From positions 75,323-139,322 of the forward strand of contig NZ_BAQK01000050.1 of NCBI RefSeq assembly GCF_025994435.1: a stretch of DNA of 64,000 bases. The letters are read 5' to 3'. This stretch comes from Gluconacetobacter johannae. GTDB taxonomy: Bacteria > Pseudomonadota > Alphaproteobacteria > Acetobacterales > Acetobacteraceae. Of the stretch, positions 16,815 to 26,465 are shown in pieces (position 1 is the first letter of the stretch; the number at the start of each line of letters is the position of its first letter). A program made the translations under genes and the position numbers. The notes under the pieces were generated by a model. That model was not told where the DNA came from, ran no database searches, and was given only the letters and a program-made list of their open reading frames with translations.

Positions 16815-16896
16815 GAGCGCACTCCGGTTCGGTACTCCTGCCAGACATAACTGAGACTGTGGATCAGTGACAGGCCTGCGCCTCCTGATTTGACAA

Positions 16897-16911
16897 TGCA
16901 AATTATTCGCA
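16897..16911. promoter_or_regulatory. Fur-box-like palindrome
   Basis: TGCAAATTATTCGCA is a 7-1-7 palindrome with 6 of 7 arm positions matched. It fits the TGCnAATnATTnGCA form of the alphaproteobacterial Fur box. It lies 34 bp before the cupredoxin gene and 83 bp before the divergent membrane protein gene. Confidence 0.75.
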
Positions 16912-16944
16912 CTAATTAAATGGACATAATCCGATGGACGACCC

Positions 16945-17286
16945 ATGCGAATTGCACTTCCACTTGTAATCCTGATGTCCGCCACGATGGCCAATGTCGG
17001 TACCGCGCACGCGCAGGACCCGATTCGACTGGAAGTGAAGAACCATCACTTCATCCCCGACCATTTTACCGTGCCCGCCGGTCAGCGGTTCGTGATCGAA
17101 CTGACGAATCATGACGACACGGTAGACGAATTCGAGAGCTATGACTTGAAGTTCGAAAAAATCGTCGTGTCGGGCGGCACGATCTCGGTCCATGCCGGCC
17201 CGTTGCACCCCGGCACCTACAAGTTCTTCGACGATTACCACCCGGACAGCGCCACCGGCACCGTCACCGTGACGGAGGCCCCCTGA
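16945..17286 (+). CDS. Periplasmic cupredoxin-domain protein of the iron uptake operon
   Basis: A 113-aa secreted protein: signal peptide 1-23 (ending AHAQD), then a single cupredoxin-like fold similar to the N-terminal domain of EfeO. Acidic and histidine residues (NHHFIPDHF, NHDDTVDEFESYD, FFDDYHPDS) could bind copper or iron. It is probably a ferrous iron oxidase partner that delivers Fe3+ to the FTR1 permease encoded next. One base separates it from FTR1, so the pair is co-transcribed. The ribosome site is weak. A Fur-like box lies upstream. Confidence 0.87.
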   Translation: MRIALPLVILMSATMANVGTAHAQDPIRLEVKNHHFIPDHFTVPAGQRFVIELTNHDDTVDEFESYDLKFEKIVVSGGTISVHAGPLHPGTYKFFDDYHPDSATGTVTVTEAP

Positions 17287-17287
17287 C

Positions 17288-18118
17288 ATGTTGGGTAGTC
17301 TTCTGATCGTCTTCCGCGAAGTCATCGAAGCCGGGCTGATCGTGGGAATCGTCATGGCCGCGACACAGGGCATTGCCTGTCGCGGACGCTGGGTGGCAGG
17401 CGGGATCGGCGCCGGCGTGCTGGGGGCGGGTGTCGTCGCCCTCTTTGCCGGGGCGCTGTCCCAGGCTTTGTCGGGCAACGGCCAGGATGTCTTTTCCGCC
17501 GTCATCCTCTGCCTGGCCGTCGTGATGCTGGGCTGGCACATCGTCTGGATGGCGCGACATGGTCGCGAAATGGCCCAGGACATGAAAGCCATCGGGGCCG
17601 CGGTCGCCAGTGGCAACCGGTCGCTATTCGCGATGGCGGTTGTCGTCGCCGTGGCCGTCCTGCGTGAAGGGATGGAGGTCGTGCTGTTCCTCTACGGCAT
17701 CGCCATTTCCACCGACACGGGCCCGGTGCCGATGCTGATGGGCGGCATTCTGGGGGTCCTGGCCGGGGCGGGCCTGTCCTGGGCCCTGTATCGGGGGCTG
17801 GTCATCATCCCGTTGAATCATTTGTTTGCCGTAACCGGCCTGCTGGTGACGTTCATGGCGGCCGGCATGGCCAGTCAGGCCGCGGCCCTGCTGGCCAATG
17901 ACGATCTGGTGCCTGCCCTGGGTTACGACATCTGGGATTCCTCGTGGCTGCTGTCGGACGGCAGCATGGTCGGCCGGGCGGCGCGGGCGCTGGTGGGCTA
18001 TTCGGATCGGCCGACAGGGATCCAGATCCTGGCATGGATTTGCACATGCCTGGTCCTGATCGTCACCGGCCACCTGGTTCGTCATCGGACCCCGCCCAGG
18101 ACGACGCAGGCGTCATGA
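17288..18118 (+). CDS. FTR1/EfeU-family iron permease
   Basis: A 276-aa membrane protein with about seven hydrophobic segments. Two R-E-x-x-E iron-coordination motifs are visible: REVIE at about 10-14 and REGME at about 126-130, the hallmark of the FTR1 family. These motifs move ferric iron through the membrane after oxidation of Fe2+. Neighbours are a cupredoxin upstream and a P19-type protein downstream, the same trio found in high-affinity iron uptake loci such as those with P19 in Campylobacter. No EfeB peroxidase is encoded here. Confidence 0.95.
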   Translation: MLGSLLIVFREVIEAGLIVGIVMAATQGIACRGRWVAGGIGAGVLGAGVVALFAGALSQALSGNGQDVFSAVILCLAVVMLGWHIVWMARHGREMAQDMKAIGAAVASGNRSLFAMAVVVAVAVLREGMEVVLFLYGIAISTDTGPVPMLMGGILGVLAGAGLSWALYRGLVIIPLNHLFAVTGLLVTFMAAGMASQAAALLANDDLVPALGYDIWDSSWLLSDGSMVGRAARALVGYSDRPTGIQILAWICTCLVLIVTGHLVRHRTPPRTTQAS

Positions 18119-18162
18119 ACCGCGGACCGGCTGCTTTTCCTCTAGCCACACATGGAAGTATA

Positions 18163-18690
18163 ATGATGAAGACCAAGCATATCGCTTCCGCCCTGCTTGC
18201 CGGCGCGAGCGTGCTTGCCCTCGCGCCGCAGGCGCTGGCGCGGGAGTATCCGATTGGCGGCCCGGTTCATGCCCACGACATGGAAATCGCGGCCAGCTAT
18301 CTGGTCGGGATCGATCTCGCCCCCATGCCGGCGGACATGCCGATGGGTGATGACGTCATTCATCTGGAAACCGACGTCCATGCCACGGCCGATAACGTCT
18401 GGGGCTACCCGGACGGGGCCTGGATTCCCTATCTGACGATTGATTACACGCTGTCCAAGGACGGCACCGACTGGAAAGTGTCAGGCACGATGCGGTCGAT
18501 GACCGCGAAGGACGGTCCGCATTACGCCAACAACGTAAAAATGGACGGGCCGGGGAAATACACGGTCGAACTGCGTTACGGCTCGCCGGAGAAAAACGGC
18601 TTCCTGCATCATGTAGACACGGAAACCGGCACGCCCGGCTTCTGGGACACGATCACCGAGAAATTCACCTTCGCCTATCCGCAGAAATAA
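18163..18690 (+). CDS. P19/Tp34-family periplasmic iron-binding protein
   Basis: A 175-aa secreted protein. Signal peptide residues 1-27 end at ALAREY. The mature part begins with the family pattern PIGGPVHAHDMEIAASYL and includes a second segment with HLETDVHA and DGAWIPYL, which supply the metal-binding His, Met and Glu residues of P19 proteins. It probably binds copper and iron in the periplasm and works with the FTR1 permease. The start is either of two adjacent ATGs at 18163 and 18166, after GGAAG. It lies 44 bp after FTR1, so it is the third operon gene. Confidence 0.92.
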   Translation: MMKTKHIASALLAGASVLALAPQALAREYPIGGPVHAHDMEIAASYLVGIDLAPMPADMPMGDDVIHLETDVHATADNVWGYPDGAWIPYLTIDYTLSKDGTDWKVSGTMRSMTAKDGPHYANNVKMDGPGKYTVELRYGSPEKNGFLHHVDTETGTPGFWDTITEKFTFAYPQK

Positions 18691-18719
18691 GCGACCCGTT
18701 TACGATCCTGTCCAAGACG

Positions 18720-18751
18720 GCCGGCATGGCGTCCTGACACGCCATGCCGGC
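18720..18751. terminator. Bidirectional hairpin between P19 and trxA
   Basis: A perfect 13-bp stem (GCCGGCATGGCGT / ACGCCATGCCGGC) with a 6-nt loop lies between two converging genes. There is no long T-tract, so termination efficiency is uncertain. Confidence 0.7.
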
Positions 18752-18761
18752 ATCGGCCGGA

Positions 18762-19088
18762 TTACAGGCTGCTCTTGACCCAGTCCTTGAGCTGGCTCTT
18801 GGGCATCGCGCCGACCTTGGTCGCCGCCGGCTGGCCGTTCTTGAACAGGATCAGCGTCGGGATGCCGCGCACGGCATATTTGTTCGGCGTCGTCGGATTG
18901 TCGTCGATATTCACCTTCGCGACGGTCAGCTTGCCCTTGAATTCGGCGCCGATTTCATCCAGCGCCGGGGCGATCATCTTGCACGGCCCGCACCACTCGG
19001 CCCAGAAATCCACCAGCACCGGCCCCTCGGCCTTCAGAACATCGCTTTCAAAGGTGGCGTCGCTGACGGCCACGGTATTTTCGCTCAT
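18762..19088 (-). CDS. trxA: Thioredoxin 1
   Basis: A 108-aa cytoplasmic thiol-disulfide reductant of the normal length. The active site WCGPCK is at 32-37, and the cis-proline segment GIPTLILF is conserved. The ATG at 19086-19088 follows GAGGAG with 7-nt spacing; a GTG directly before it is unlikely. It lies 59 bp downstream of addA on the same strand, the standard alphaproteobacterial order addB-addA-trxA, so it may be read from that operon as well as its own promoter. Confidence 0.97.
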   Translation of the reverse strand: MSENTVAVSDATFESDVLKAEGPVLVDFWAEWCGPCKMIAPALDEIGAEFKGKLTVAKVNIDDNPTTPNKYAVRGIPTLILFKNGQPAATKVGAMPKSQLKDWVKSSL

Positions 19089-19147
19089 CACATCACTCCT
19101 CGGGTTCCGACGGCTTCGTCAGGACATGGCAGCCTGACCGCCTTGTT

Positions 19148-22100
19148 TCAAGATTGCCCGGCGTCCGGCCCCTCGGCGCCGGGCGCATGACGCTCCAGCA
19201 GCGAATCGGGCAGGATCGTAATCCGGACATCCTCGGTCCAGACCAGCGTGCACCGAACCGGCCGATCCGGATAGAGGGCCGTCAACAGGGCGCGGTACGA
19301 CGCCATCTGCCGCAGATACAGCACCGGCGTCGCCGCGACGTCGGCGGGCGGCAGGCGGTTGGTCTTGAAATCGCACAGCCACACGGCGTCGGGCCGGACG
19401 ACCATGCGGTCGACCTGCCCCACGATCACCGACCCGCCGGCCACGCCGGCCAGCGGCTGTTCCGAGCGGCTGCCCGGACCGAACAGCGGCGCGATCCGCG
19501 GATCGTCCATCACCGCCAGAACCTGCGTCACGATCCGGTCCTGGTCCGCCCGCTCCAGCGCGTTGCCCGGCCGCGCCAGCCAGTCGCGCGCCACCTCGGC
19601 ACGGCGCACCGCCGGCAGGTCGGGCAGATATTGCAGCAGCGCATGGACAAGCTGCCCCCGGCGCAGGGCCTGCTCGCGCGCGGCCGGCCGGCGCGCGCCC
19701 ACCACCGCCAGGGGCGAGCGGACGGCGGGCTGCGGCCCCAGGGGCGCGTCATCGGGCCGGCTGGGCACCAGCGGACGCAGCAGCGGGGATTCCGGCGCCG
19801 GGGACCGGGCGACCCAGTCCGGCGCGCGCCCCATCCAGTCCGGCAGATCGACCGGGGCCGCATCGCCCCGCACCGTCGGGCGTTCGCTGGACGGCGCCGA
19901 CGCGGCCTCCTCCAGCACCAGGCGGGTGCCGGCCCAGCCCAGGTCGAAGGGCCGTTCCTCGGCCCCCGCGTGCTCGAAACCGGCGCGACAGAGCGCGTAC
20001 CAGCTATCGTCCGCCACGGTGCGTTTCTGTTGCCAGCCGCAGATCACCAGCCGGTCGCTGGCCCGGGTCAGCGCGACATAGAGCAGGCGGTTATATTCCT
20101 CGATCGCCGCCGCGCGGATGGTCTGCTGCAATCCCCGCGTGGCGCCCGTCGCCATTTCGGCGCGCGGCACCCACAGCGGCAGGTCCAGTCCGCTGTCTTC
20201 GTCCCGCGCCCAGACCACGCCACCGTCGAACTTCGCCACGCCCACCGTGTCGGGCAGGATCACCAGCCGCGCCTGCAACCCCTTGGCGCCATGGGCGGTC
20301 ATGACGCGCACCATGTCGGCGGCGGCGTCGGGTTCGCGCTTCACCGTTTCGGCCGACGCCCGCAGCCAGTGCAGGAAGCCCTGCAACGACGCCGGATGCA
20401 GCGATTCATAGCGCAGGGCCGCCGACAGCAGCTCGTCCACCGGCTCGGCGGCCTCGGGGCCCAGCCGGGCCAACAGGCGCGCCCGGCCGCCCAGCGGCCC
20501 CAGCGCCTCGGACAGCAGGCCGTAGGGCGAGGCGTAATCGACATGCCGGAACAGGCGTCCCAGCATCGTCCAGGCCGCCCCCCAGTCCGCCCGCTCGCCA
20601 TGCCGCTCGCGCAGCACGGCCCACAGCGGCCGCCCGCCGCGCCCGGCCGACAGCTCCATCAGGCTGTCGTCCGCCACGCCGCCCAACGGCGAGGTCAGGA
20701 CGCAGGCCAGGGTCAAATCGTCCTGCGGCAACAGCAGCGCATCGCACAGGGCCATCAGGTCCTGCACCGCCACCTGGTCCACCAGCCCGGTGCGGACCAG
20801 CGTCGCCACCGGCACGTCCTGCGTCTTCAGGGCGCGGATCAGCGCCCGGACGAAATTCGACCGCTTCGGCACCAGCACCAGGATGTCGCCCGGCGTCAGC
20901 GGGGCCTCGCCCGGCGCGGGGGCACGCCGCAGTTCGGCGACCACCCAGGCCGCCAGGCTGTCGGCCAGGCGCTGCGCCGCCGTGGACTGGCCCCCGTTCT
21001 CCAGCGGGGCGATCCATGGATTGGCGTCCTCAGCTCCGTCCTCGACCGGGGTCAGGGGCCAGAGCTCCACCCGGCCGCCCTGCCCCGGCCGGGCGGACAG
21101 ATGGCCGGGCACGCCCGCCTCCCCCTCCACCAGTCCGCGCGCGGCGTCGGGCAGGGCAAAGACGCTGTCCACCAGTTTCAGGACCGGCGCGGTGGACCGA
21201 AAGGACACGGTCAGCGCCGGCTCCTTCCACGGGCAGCGCGCCTGTTCCACCCGCTGGCGGAACAGGTGCCGCCAGTGCCGGAAGGCCGCCGGGTCGGCGC
21301 CCTGGAACGAATAGATCGACTGCTTGTAATCGCCCACCGCGAACAGCGTGCGCGGCTGTGCCGCGGCATCGCGCGTGGCCTCGCCGGCGAAGAATTCGGA
21401 CGTCAGCCCGCCCGCGATCGCCCATTGGTCGGGCGAGGTATCCTGCACCTCGTCCAGCAGCAGGTGGTCAATCCCGCCATCGAGCTTGTACAGCACCCAC
21501 GCCGCGCCCGGGTCCTTCAGCAGGTCCAGCGTCCGTTCGATCAGGTCGTCGTAATCGACCAGCCCGCGCCCGCGCTTGCGCTCGGCATAGCGGCGCAGCA
21601 CCGGGGCCGCGACATCCAGCAGGGCGGCGCTGACGCGCAGGATGGCGATGGCCCGGCATTCCTCGTCCACCGCGATGATGCGCGCGGCCTCGGCCAGCAG
21701 GGCATCGCCGATCTCGGGCCGGCTGTCGTCCAGCTTGGGGTTCAGGCCGCCGCGCTTGCGCGGCTCGCCGTCCTGCTTCACCAGGGCCGTGCGCCAGACG
21801 TCCCAGCGTGCGGCCCGCGCCTCGACCGGCAGGGCCAGCCAGTCCAGCATGACCCCGGCGGCCCGCCGCACGGTGGCCGCGCCCTGCTCCGCCACGATCC
21901 GCAGCATGTCGCGCAGGCCGTCCTCGTCCGGCACCTCGGCGCAGGCCGCGCGGCGCAGGGCTGCGGCGTCGCGCGTCCGCACCCCCAGCACCCGCATCAG
22001 GGCGGCATCCACCCCGGCACGGTCCCGCTCCATCGCCTGGATGACGGGCTGCACCTGCCGCAGCCGCGCCTGAAGGCCGCCGACCAGCCGGGCGAAATCC

Positions 22101-22678
22101 GCCGCGCCGATCTGCCCGGCGAGGATCGCGACCGCATCCCCGCCCGCGCCCACCACGGCCTCGACCGCCTCGCCCATCGCCATCCGGGCGTCCGTGTCCT
22201 CGACCAGCGTGAAATGCGGGCTGATCGCGGCTTCGACGGGGAAGCGGCGCAGCAGCGACTGGCAGAAGGCATGGATCGTGCCGATCCGCATACCGCCCGG
22301 CAGGTCCAGCACCCGGGCGAACAATTCCCGCGCCGCCTGCCGCGTGTCCGCACCCGGCGGAACCGACAGGCCGGCCAGTTCGCCGTCCAGCGCCGCGTCG
22401 GGCAGGGTCACCCATTTTCCCAGGCGATTCTGCAGGCGGATCGCCATTTCGGCCGCCGCCGCCTTGGTGAATGTCAGGCACTGGATCCGCGCGGGGTCCG
22501 ACCCGGCCGCCAGCGTGCCGTCCGGCAACAGGCGCGGCAACATCAGGCGCAGCAGCCGGTCGATCAGCAGCTTGGTCTTGCCGCTGCCCGCCGAGGCCGA
22601 AACGAAGACCGAGGCCTCGGGGTCCGAGGCCTCGGCCTGGCGGGTGTTGGCCAGTTCGATGGCGTCGCGCGGGCTCAT
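19148..22678 (-). CDS. addA: Double-strand break repair helicase-nuclease AddA
   Basis: About 1176 aa. AddA is the UvrD-type helicase plus RecB-type nuclease subunit of AddAB, which resects broken DNA ends for RecA. The Walker A motif is near residues 30-37 (SASAGSGKTKLL), the helicase motif DEVQDTSPDQW is near 390-400, and the C-terminal nuclease motif (VDRMVVRPDAVWLCDFKTN, partly) ends the protein. The chosen ATG at 22676-22678 overlaps the addB stop as ATGA; a frame-compatible upstream start would overlap addB further and is not needed. The region is very GC-rich, so long antisense frames exist but are not genes. Confidence 0.96.
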   Translation of the reverse strand: MSPRDAIELANTRQAEASDPEASVFVSASAGSGKTKLLIDRLLRLMLPRLLPDGTLAAGSDPARIQCLTFTKAAAAEMAIRLQNRLGKWVTLPDAALDGELAGLSVPPGADTRQAARELFARVLDLPGGMRIGTIHAFCQSLLRRFPVEAAISPHFTLVEDTDARMAMGEAVEAVVGAGGDAVAILAGQIGAADFARLVGGLQARLRQVQPVIQAMERDRAGVDAALMRVLGVRTRDAAALRRAACAEVPDEDGLRDMLRIVAEQGAATVRRAAGVMLDWLALPVEARAARWDVWRTALVKQDGEPRKRGGLNPKLDDSRPEIGDALLAEAARIIAVDEECRAIAILRVSAALLDVAAPVLRRYAERKRGRGLVDYDDLIERTLDLLKDPGAAWVLYKLDGGIDHLLLDEVQDTSPDQWAIAGGLTSEFFAGEATRDAAAQPRTLFAVGDYKQSIYSFQGADPAAFRHWRHLFRQRVEQARCPWKEPALTVSFRSTAPVLKLVDSVFALPDAARGLVEGEAGVPGHLSARPGQGGRVELWPLTPVEDGAEDANPWIAPLENGGQSTAAQRLADSLAAWVVAELRRAPAPGEAPLTPGDILVLVPKRSNFVRALIRALKTQDVPVATLVRTGLVDQVAVQDLMALCDALLLPQDDLTLACVLTSPLGGVADDSLMELSAGRGGRPLWAVLRERHGERADWGAAWTMLGRLFRHVDYASPYGLLSEALGPLGGRARLLARLGPEAAEPVDELLSAALRYESLHPASLQGFLHWLRASAETVKREPDAAADMVRVMTAHGAKGLQARLVILPDTVGVAKFDGGVVWARDEDSGLDLPLWVPRAEMATGATRGLQQTIRAAAIEEYNRLLYVALTRASDRLVICGWQQKRTVADDSWYALCRAGFEHAGAEERPFDLGWAGTRLVLEEAASAPSSERPTVRGDAAPVDLPDWMGRAPDWVARSPAPESPLLRPLVPSRPDDAPLGPQPAVRSPLAVVGARRPAAREQALRRGQLVHALLQYLPDLPAVRRAEVARDWLARPGNALERADQDRIVTQVLAVMDDPRIAPLFGPGSRSEQPLAGVAGGSVIVGQVDRMVVRPDAVWLCDFKTNRLPPADVAATPVLYLRQMASYRALLTALYPDRPVRCTLVWTEDVRITILPDSLLERHAPGAEGPDAGQS

Positions 22679-25600
22679 GCCCCGCCCTCGTCGCGGGCGG
22701 CGCTCCATTCCGCGACGCGGGCCAGTTGCGCGTAATCGGCGAAACGCGGCCCCTCGTCGGGATACGGATGGGACAGGTACGGCTGCTCCACCTCGTCATA
22801 GGTCGCGATCAGGCCGCGCAGGTTCAGCCAGCAGGCGGCGACCAGATCGGCCAGTTCCTCGCCCGACGCCACCGGCAGCGCCTCGCCGGGTTCGTACCCG
22901 CCGGTCAGCCGCCAATAGATCAGTTCCCCGGCCCGGCCCGTAAGCTCCGGCCCGAACCCGCCGCGTTCCATCATCGCCGCCTCCAGCACCAGTTGCGACG
23001 ACCAGCCGGCGATGACGCTCCTGCGCCGGGGCAGGGTGCCGGTCTTGTAATCGAACAGGGCCAGTCGCCCCTGCCGGTCCAGGTCCACCCGGTCCGCCCG
23101 GCCCTGCAAGGTGAAGTCGCCCCCGGCGAAACCCTTCAGCACCACGCGCCCCTTCTGTTCGGTCCGCACCAGTTCGGGGGGGCCGTCGGCGCGACGCGCG
23201 GCTTCCTCGCGCGCGACCCAGCCGGCGATGCGCGCCAGGCGCGGGGCCCACCATGCCGCCAGCGCCGGGCGCAGCCGCGCGTCGGCCAGCCGCATCAGGA
23301 ACAGCCGCCGCAGCCCGTCCTCGGGGTCGCCGGCCCAGACCTCCGGCCCCATGGCGAACCAGCGATCCAGCGCGTCATGGACGATGGTGCCGTAATCGGC
23401 GGCGTCCGCCGCTTCCTCCAGGTCCGGCAGGCGCCGCAATCCCAGGACCCGCCGCGCATAGATCGCATAGGGGTCGCGCATCCAGGTCTCGATCTCGGTG
23501 ACCGCCAGGGCGCGGGGCCGCCAGGCGACAGGCGGGCACGGCCGGGGCGGCGCGACGGGCCGGGGCGCGCCCACCGGCCGGTCGAGGCGCGACAGCCACG
23601 ACAGGGCCGGATGCGCCGGCACCGACTGCCCCCGCCCCGACAGGAACGCCTCCAGCCGGACCAGCCAGCGCGCCGGGACGGCGGGCGCGCCCTCGCGCCG
23701 GCCGGGGACGGACAGCACCACCTGGGGCGCCGCGCAGGCGCAGGCGACGAAATCGTGCGCCGCCTGCCCGATCGCCCGCTCGGGCGAGGGCAGGCCGGCG
23801 CGCGCGCGCATCGGGCGGCTCATCCACGGGCCGGGATCGGTGGCGGGGGGCCAGGCGGTTTCGACCAGGCCGCCCAGCACGACCTGCTCCACCGCCTGCA
23901 AACGGGCCTCCATCAGGCCCCAGATGAAGATGCGCGGATGCACCGCCGCCTCGTTCCGGCCACGCAAGGCCCGGCGCGACCGCACCACCAGCCCGGCCAT
24001 CGACGCGGCCAGCAGCCCGTCCAGCACGTCGGCGCGCTGCGGCGGCAAAATATTGCAGAACGCGATCAGCCCGGCCAGATGCTGCCCCAGCGCGTTGCCT
24101 TCCTCGCCCGACCACAGCCGGTCGGCGCCCGTCCGATCCTCGGTTCCGGCCAGCGCCTCGGCGGCTTCCACCAGGCCGGCCAGCATGTCGGCAACCGGCA
24201 TCGGCCCGCCATCGACGCAGGCCTGCAAGGGCGCCAGGGCGCGTTCCACGCGGTCGAGGAAGCCGGCCAGATCCTCCGGCGCGTCGGGCCGGTCGGCCAG
24301 CGCCCCGTGCGGGTCGTCGCGCCCGCGCGCCAGCGCGTCGCGCAGCCCGCCGATGCCGGGCCGGGGGGCCGGCCCGCGCAGCAGCACGCGCTCCAGCAGC
24401 CGGGCCGAGGCGCGGCAGGCCCCCGGCGACAGGCCGCACGCCGCCTGCGGGTGCTTCAGCAGCGACAGCAGCGCCACCGGCGACAGGCCGGCGGTGACCG
24501 CCCGCACGACCAGGCGCAGGAACGCCGCCTGCGGGGTCGCGCCCAGCGGTTCGCCCGCGCTGTCGTCGGCCACCACGCCCCAGCGCGCCAGTTCGACCGC
24601 CACGCGCCCGGCCAGCCCGCGGTCCGGCGTCACCAGCGCCGCGCGCCGGCCGGGCACGGCGATCGCCTGACGCAGCACCAGCGCGATGGCCGCCGCTTCC
24701 TCCTGCTGGTCGGCGGCGCGCAGGATCGACAGGCCGATCAGGTCCACGGGCGCCGGGTCGTGCAGCCACGCGCCCAATGCCGCCGCCGGCAGCAGCGCGC
24801 GGCCCAGCATGCCCCCCCGCCCCGCCGGACACTCCGGCGCGCCGCCGCCCGGCGAGTCGTCCCATACCCCCAGGGCCGCACGATCCTGCCCCAGATCGGC
24901 CAGCAACCGCGCCGTACCGGCCTGCGGATGTCCGTCCGGCAGGGCCGACCACACCGCGTCGTCCAGCGACAGATCGACCCAGGGCAGCACCAGCCGCCCC
25001 GCCGGCATGTCCAGCACCGCGCCGAGCATCGCAGCGGTGGAGGGCATGGCGTCGGCGAAGCCCACGGCCCACACCCGTTCGTCCGCCGGCAGGGGGTCGG
25101 CGCGCCACCGCCGCGCCTGCCCGTGCAGCAGCGCCACCTGGCGCGCGACCGGGTTCATCACCCCCTGTTCCGCCAGCCAGGCCGGCCAGACGTCGGTGAC
25201 GATGGACAGGAATTCCAGCGTCCGTTGCCAATGTTCGGCGAAATCGCCCTCGGCCGCCGCCGGCAGGCGCTCGGCCAGGTCGCATTCCGCCCACTCGGCT
25301 TCGTCCATCAGCGCGGCCAGCGCCTCGGCCAGCGGCCAGGCCTGGTCCACCGTCCGCACGTCGCCGAACGCATGGCCCACTTGCAGGATCAGCCACGTCA
25401 GGGTGGTCAGGCGGCGCAGCGGCTCGACCGGCGGCGGCAGATCCAGGGCCTCCAGCCCCGACAGCGCCAGCCCGGCCTCATCCAGCGCGCCGATCGCGGC
25501 GATGCGCGGCAGCAGCAGGGCGCGCCCGTCGCTGCGGCGCAGGAAAGCCTCGGTCAACGCACGGGCGGCCCGACGGCTCGGCAGCAGGATCAGCCCCAGC

Positions 25601-25698
25601 CCGGTGCGCTGCGGGTCGTCCCCCACCTCGGCCATCCAGCGGGCCGCGACCTGATCCAGAAACGGGACATGAGGCGGGATCGTGACCGCACGGGTCAT
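22675..25698 (-). CDS. addB: Double-strand break repair protein AddB
   Basis: About 1007 aa, the partner of AddA. It is the alphaproteobacterial AddB form: an inactivated helicase-like N-terminal part (ILLPSRRAARAL near 35-46) and a C-terminal RecB-family nuclease domain (RVDLDRQGRLALFDYKTG near 880-900, with the D...DYK nuclease residues). ATG at 25696-25698 overlaps the murU stop (ATGA). The operon tsaE-murU-addB-addA has ATGA overlaps at each junction, so the genes are translationally coupled. Confidence 0.94.
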   Translation of the reverse strand: MTRAVTIPPHVPFLDQVAARWMAEVGDDPQRTGLGLILLPSRRAARALTEAFLRRSDGRALLLPRIAAIGALDEAGLALSGLEALDLPPPVEPLRRLTTLTWLILQVGHAFGDVRTVDQAWPLAEALAALMDEAEWAECDLAERLPAAAEGDFAEHWQRTLEFLSIVTDVWPAWLAEQGVMNPVARQVALLHGQARRWRADPLPADERVWAVGFADAMPSTAAMLGAVLDMPAGRLVLPWVDLSLDDAVWSALPDGHPQAGTARLLADLGQDRAALGVWDDSPGGGAPECPAGRGGMLGRALLPAAALGAWLHDPAPVDLIGLSILRAADQQEEAAAIALVLRQAIAVPGRRAALVTPDRGLAGRVAVELARWGVVADDSAGEPLGATPQAAFLRLVVRAVTAGLSPVALLSLLKHPQAACGLSPGACRASARLLERVLLRGPAPRPGIGGLRDALARGRDDPHGALADRPDAPEDLAGFLDRVERALAPLQACVDGGPMPVADMLAGLVEAAEALAGTEDRTGADRLWSGEEGNALGQHLAGLIAFCNILPPQRADVLDGLLAASMAGLVVRSRRALRGRNEAAVHPRIFIWGLMEARLQAVEQVVLGGLVETAWPPATDPGPWMSRPMRARAGLPSPERAIGQAAHDFVACACAAPQVVLSVPGRREGAPAVPARWLVRLEAFLSGRGQSVPAHPALSWLSRLDRPVGAPRPVAPPRPCPPVAWRPRALAVTEIETWMRDPYAIYARRVLGLRRLPDLEEAADAADYGTIVHDALDRWFAMGPEVWAGDPEDGLRRLFLMRLADARLRPALAAWWAPRLARIAGWVAREEAARRADGPPELVRTEQKGRVVLKGFAGGDFTLQGRADRVDLDRQGRLALFDYKTGTLPRRRSVIAGWSSQLVLEAAMMERGGFGPELTGRAGELIYWRLTGGYEPGEALPVASGEELADLVAACWLNLRGLIATYDEVEQPYLSHPYPDEGPRFADYAQLARVAEWSAARDEGGA

Positions 25699-26465
25699 AC
25701 GATCGCATCCCCGTTCGCCGCGTCCGGGTCGCGCGCGGCGCGCAGGGCGTGCGACGCGGCCTCCAGGTCCTGCGGGCGGGACAGGTGGCACCACAGCCCG
25801 TCATGCACGATGCCGGCCAGCCGCCCCCGCCCGATCGCCCGGTCCCACAGCGCGTTCATGTTGAAGCCCCCCGCCGGCGCATCCGCGAACAGGGCCGGCG
25901 TTGCGATCTGCACGCCCGCGAACACATAGGGCGTCAACGCCCCTTCGGCCGGCCGGCGCAGGATGCCGGCGGAGTCCAGCGTGAAATCCCCACGCCCGAC
26001 CTCGCCCACCGCGCGGGTCACCCCCGCCAGCAGCAGCAGCGCGTCCATCCGTGCCGGATCGAAGGCCGCCGCCAGCCGCCGCAAGGCAGGAACCGGGCCG
26101 TTCAACCACAGCGAATCGCCGTTCAGCAGGAAAAACGGATCGGGGCCCAGATCCCCGTCGCGCAGCGCGGCGGCGGCGCTGCCCCCGGTTTCCAGCAACG
26201 CGTCCTCGCGCCGGATCGCGGCGCGCGGACCGGACCCGGCGGCCGCGCGGGCGTCCAGCACCGCCGCCACGCGGTCGGCCTGCCAGAACGCATTGACCAC
26301 GACGTCGCGCACGCCCGCGTTGTCCAGCCGGTCCAGCACATGGTCTAAAATGCTGCGCCCATCGACCAGCAGCAGCGGCTTGGCCGTATTCTCGGTCAGC
26401 GGACGCATCCGGCCACCCACCCCGGCGGCGAAGACCATGGCGCGGTCGGGTACGGGCACGCTCAT
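25695..26465 (-). CDS. murU: Nucleotidyltransferase, MurNAc-1-phosphate uridylyltransferase type
   Basis: A 256-aa enzyme of the sugar-nucleotide transferase family. The signature AMVFAAGVGGRMRPLTENTAKPLL at about 7-30 carries the GxGxRxxPLT...PK core, and FLLNGDSLW holds the metal-binding Asp. In Pseudomonas MurU joins UTP with MurNAc-1-P made by the kinase AmgK in cell-wall recycling. Alphaproteobacteria usually keep tsaE-amgK-murU-addB-addA; here amgK is absent and tsaE abuts murU directly. AGGAG precedes ATG 26463-26465. The substrate assignment is from context and similarity and should be treated as probable. Confidence 0.82.
   Translation of the reverse strand: MSVPVPDRAMVFAAGVGGRMRPLTENTAKPLLLVDGRSILDHVLDRLDNAGVRDVVVNAFWQADRVAAVLDARAAAGSGPRAAIRREDALLETGGSAAAALRDGDLGPDPFFLLNGDSLWLNGPVPALRRLAAAFDPARMDALLLLAGVTRAVGEVGRGDFTLDSAGILRRPAEGALTPYVFAGVQIATPALFADAPAGGFNMNALWDRAIGRGRLAGIVHDGLWCHLSRPQDLEAASHALRAARDPDAANGDAIV

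Noticed and set aside
19154..22735. Very long open frame on the plus strand, antisense to addA (about 1190 codons)
   Set aside because: It mirrors addA codons in a GC-rich region, is rich in Arg/Gln/His/Pro, and has no recognisable domain. addA on the other strand has clear helicase and nuclease motifs.
22471..25929. Long plus-strand frame antisense to addB
   Set aside because: Same GC-driven shadow effect; low-complexity composition and no motifs.
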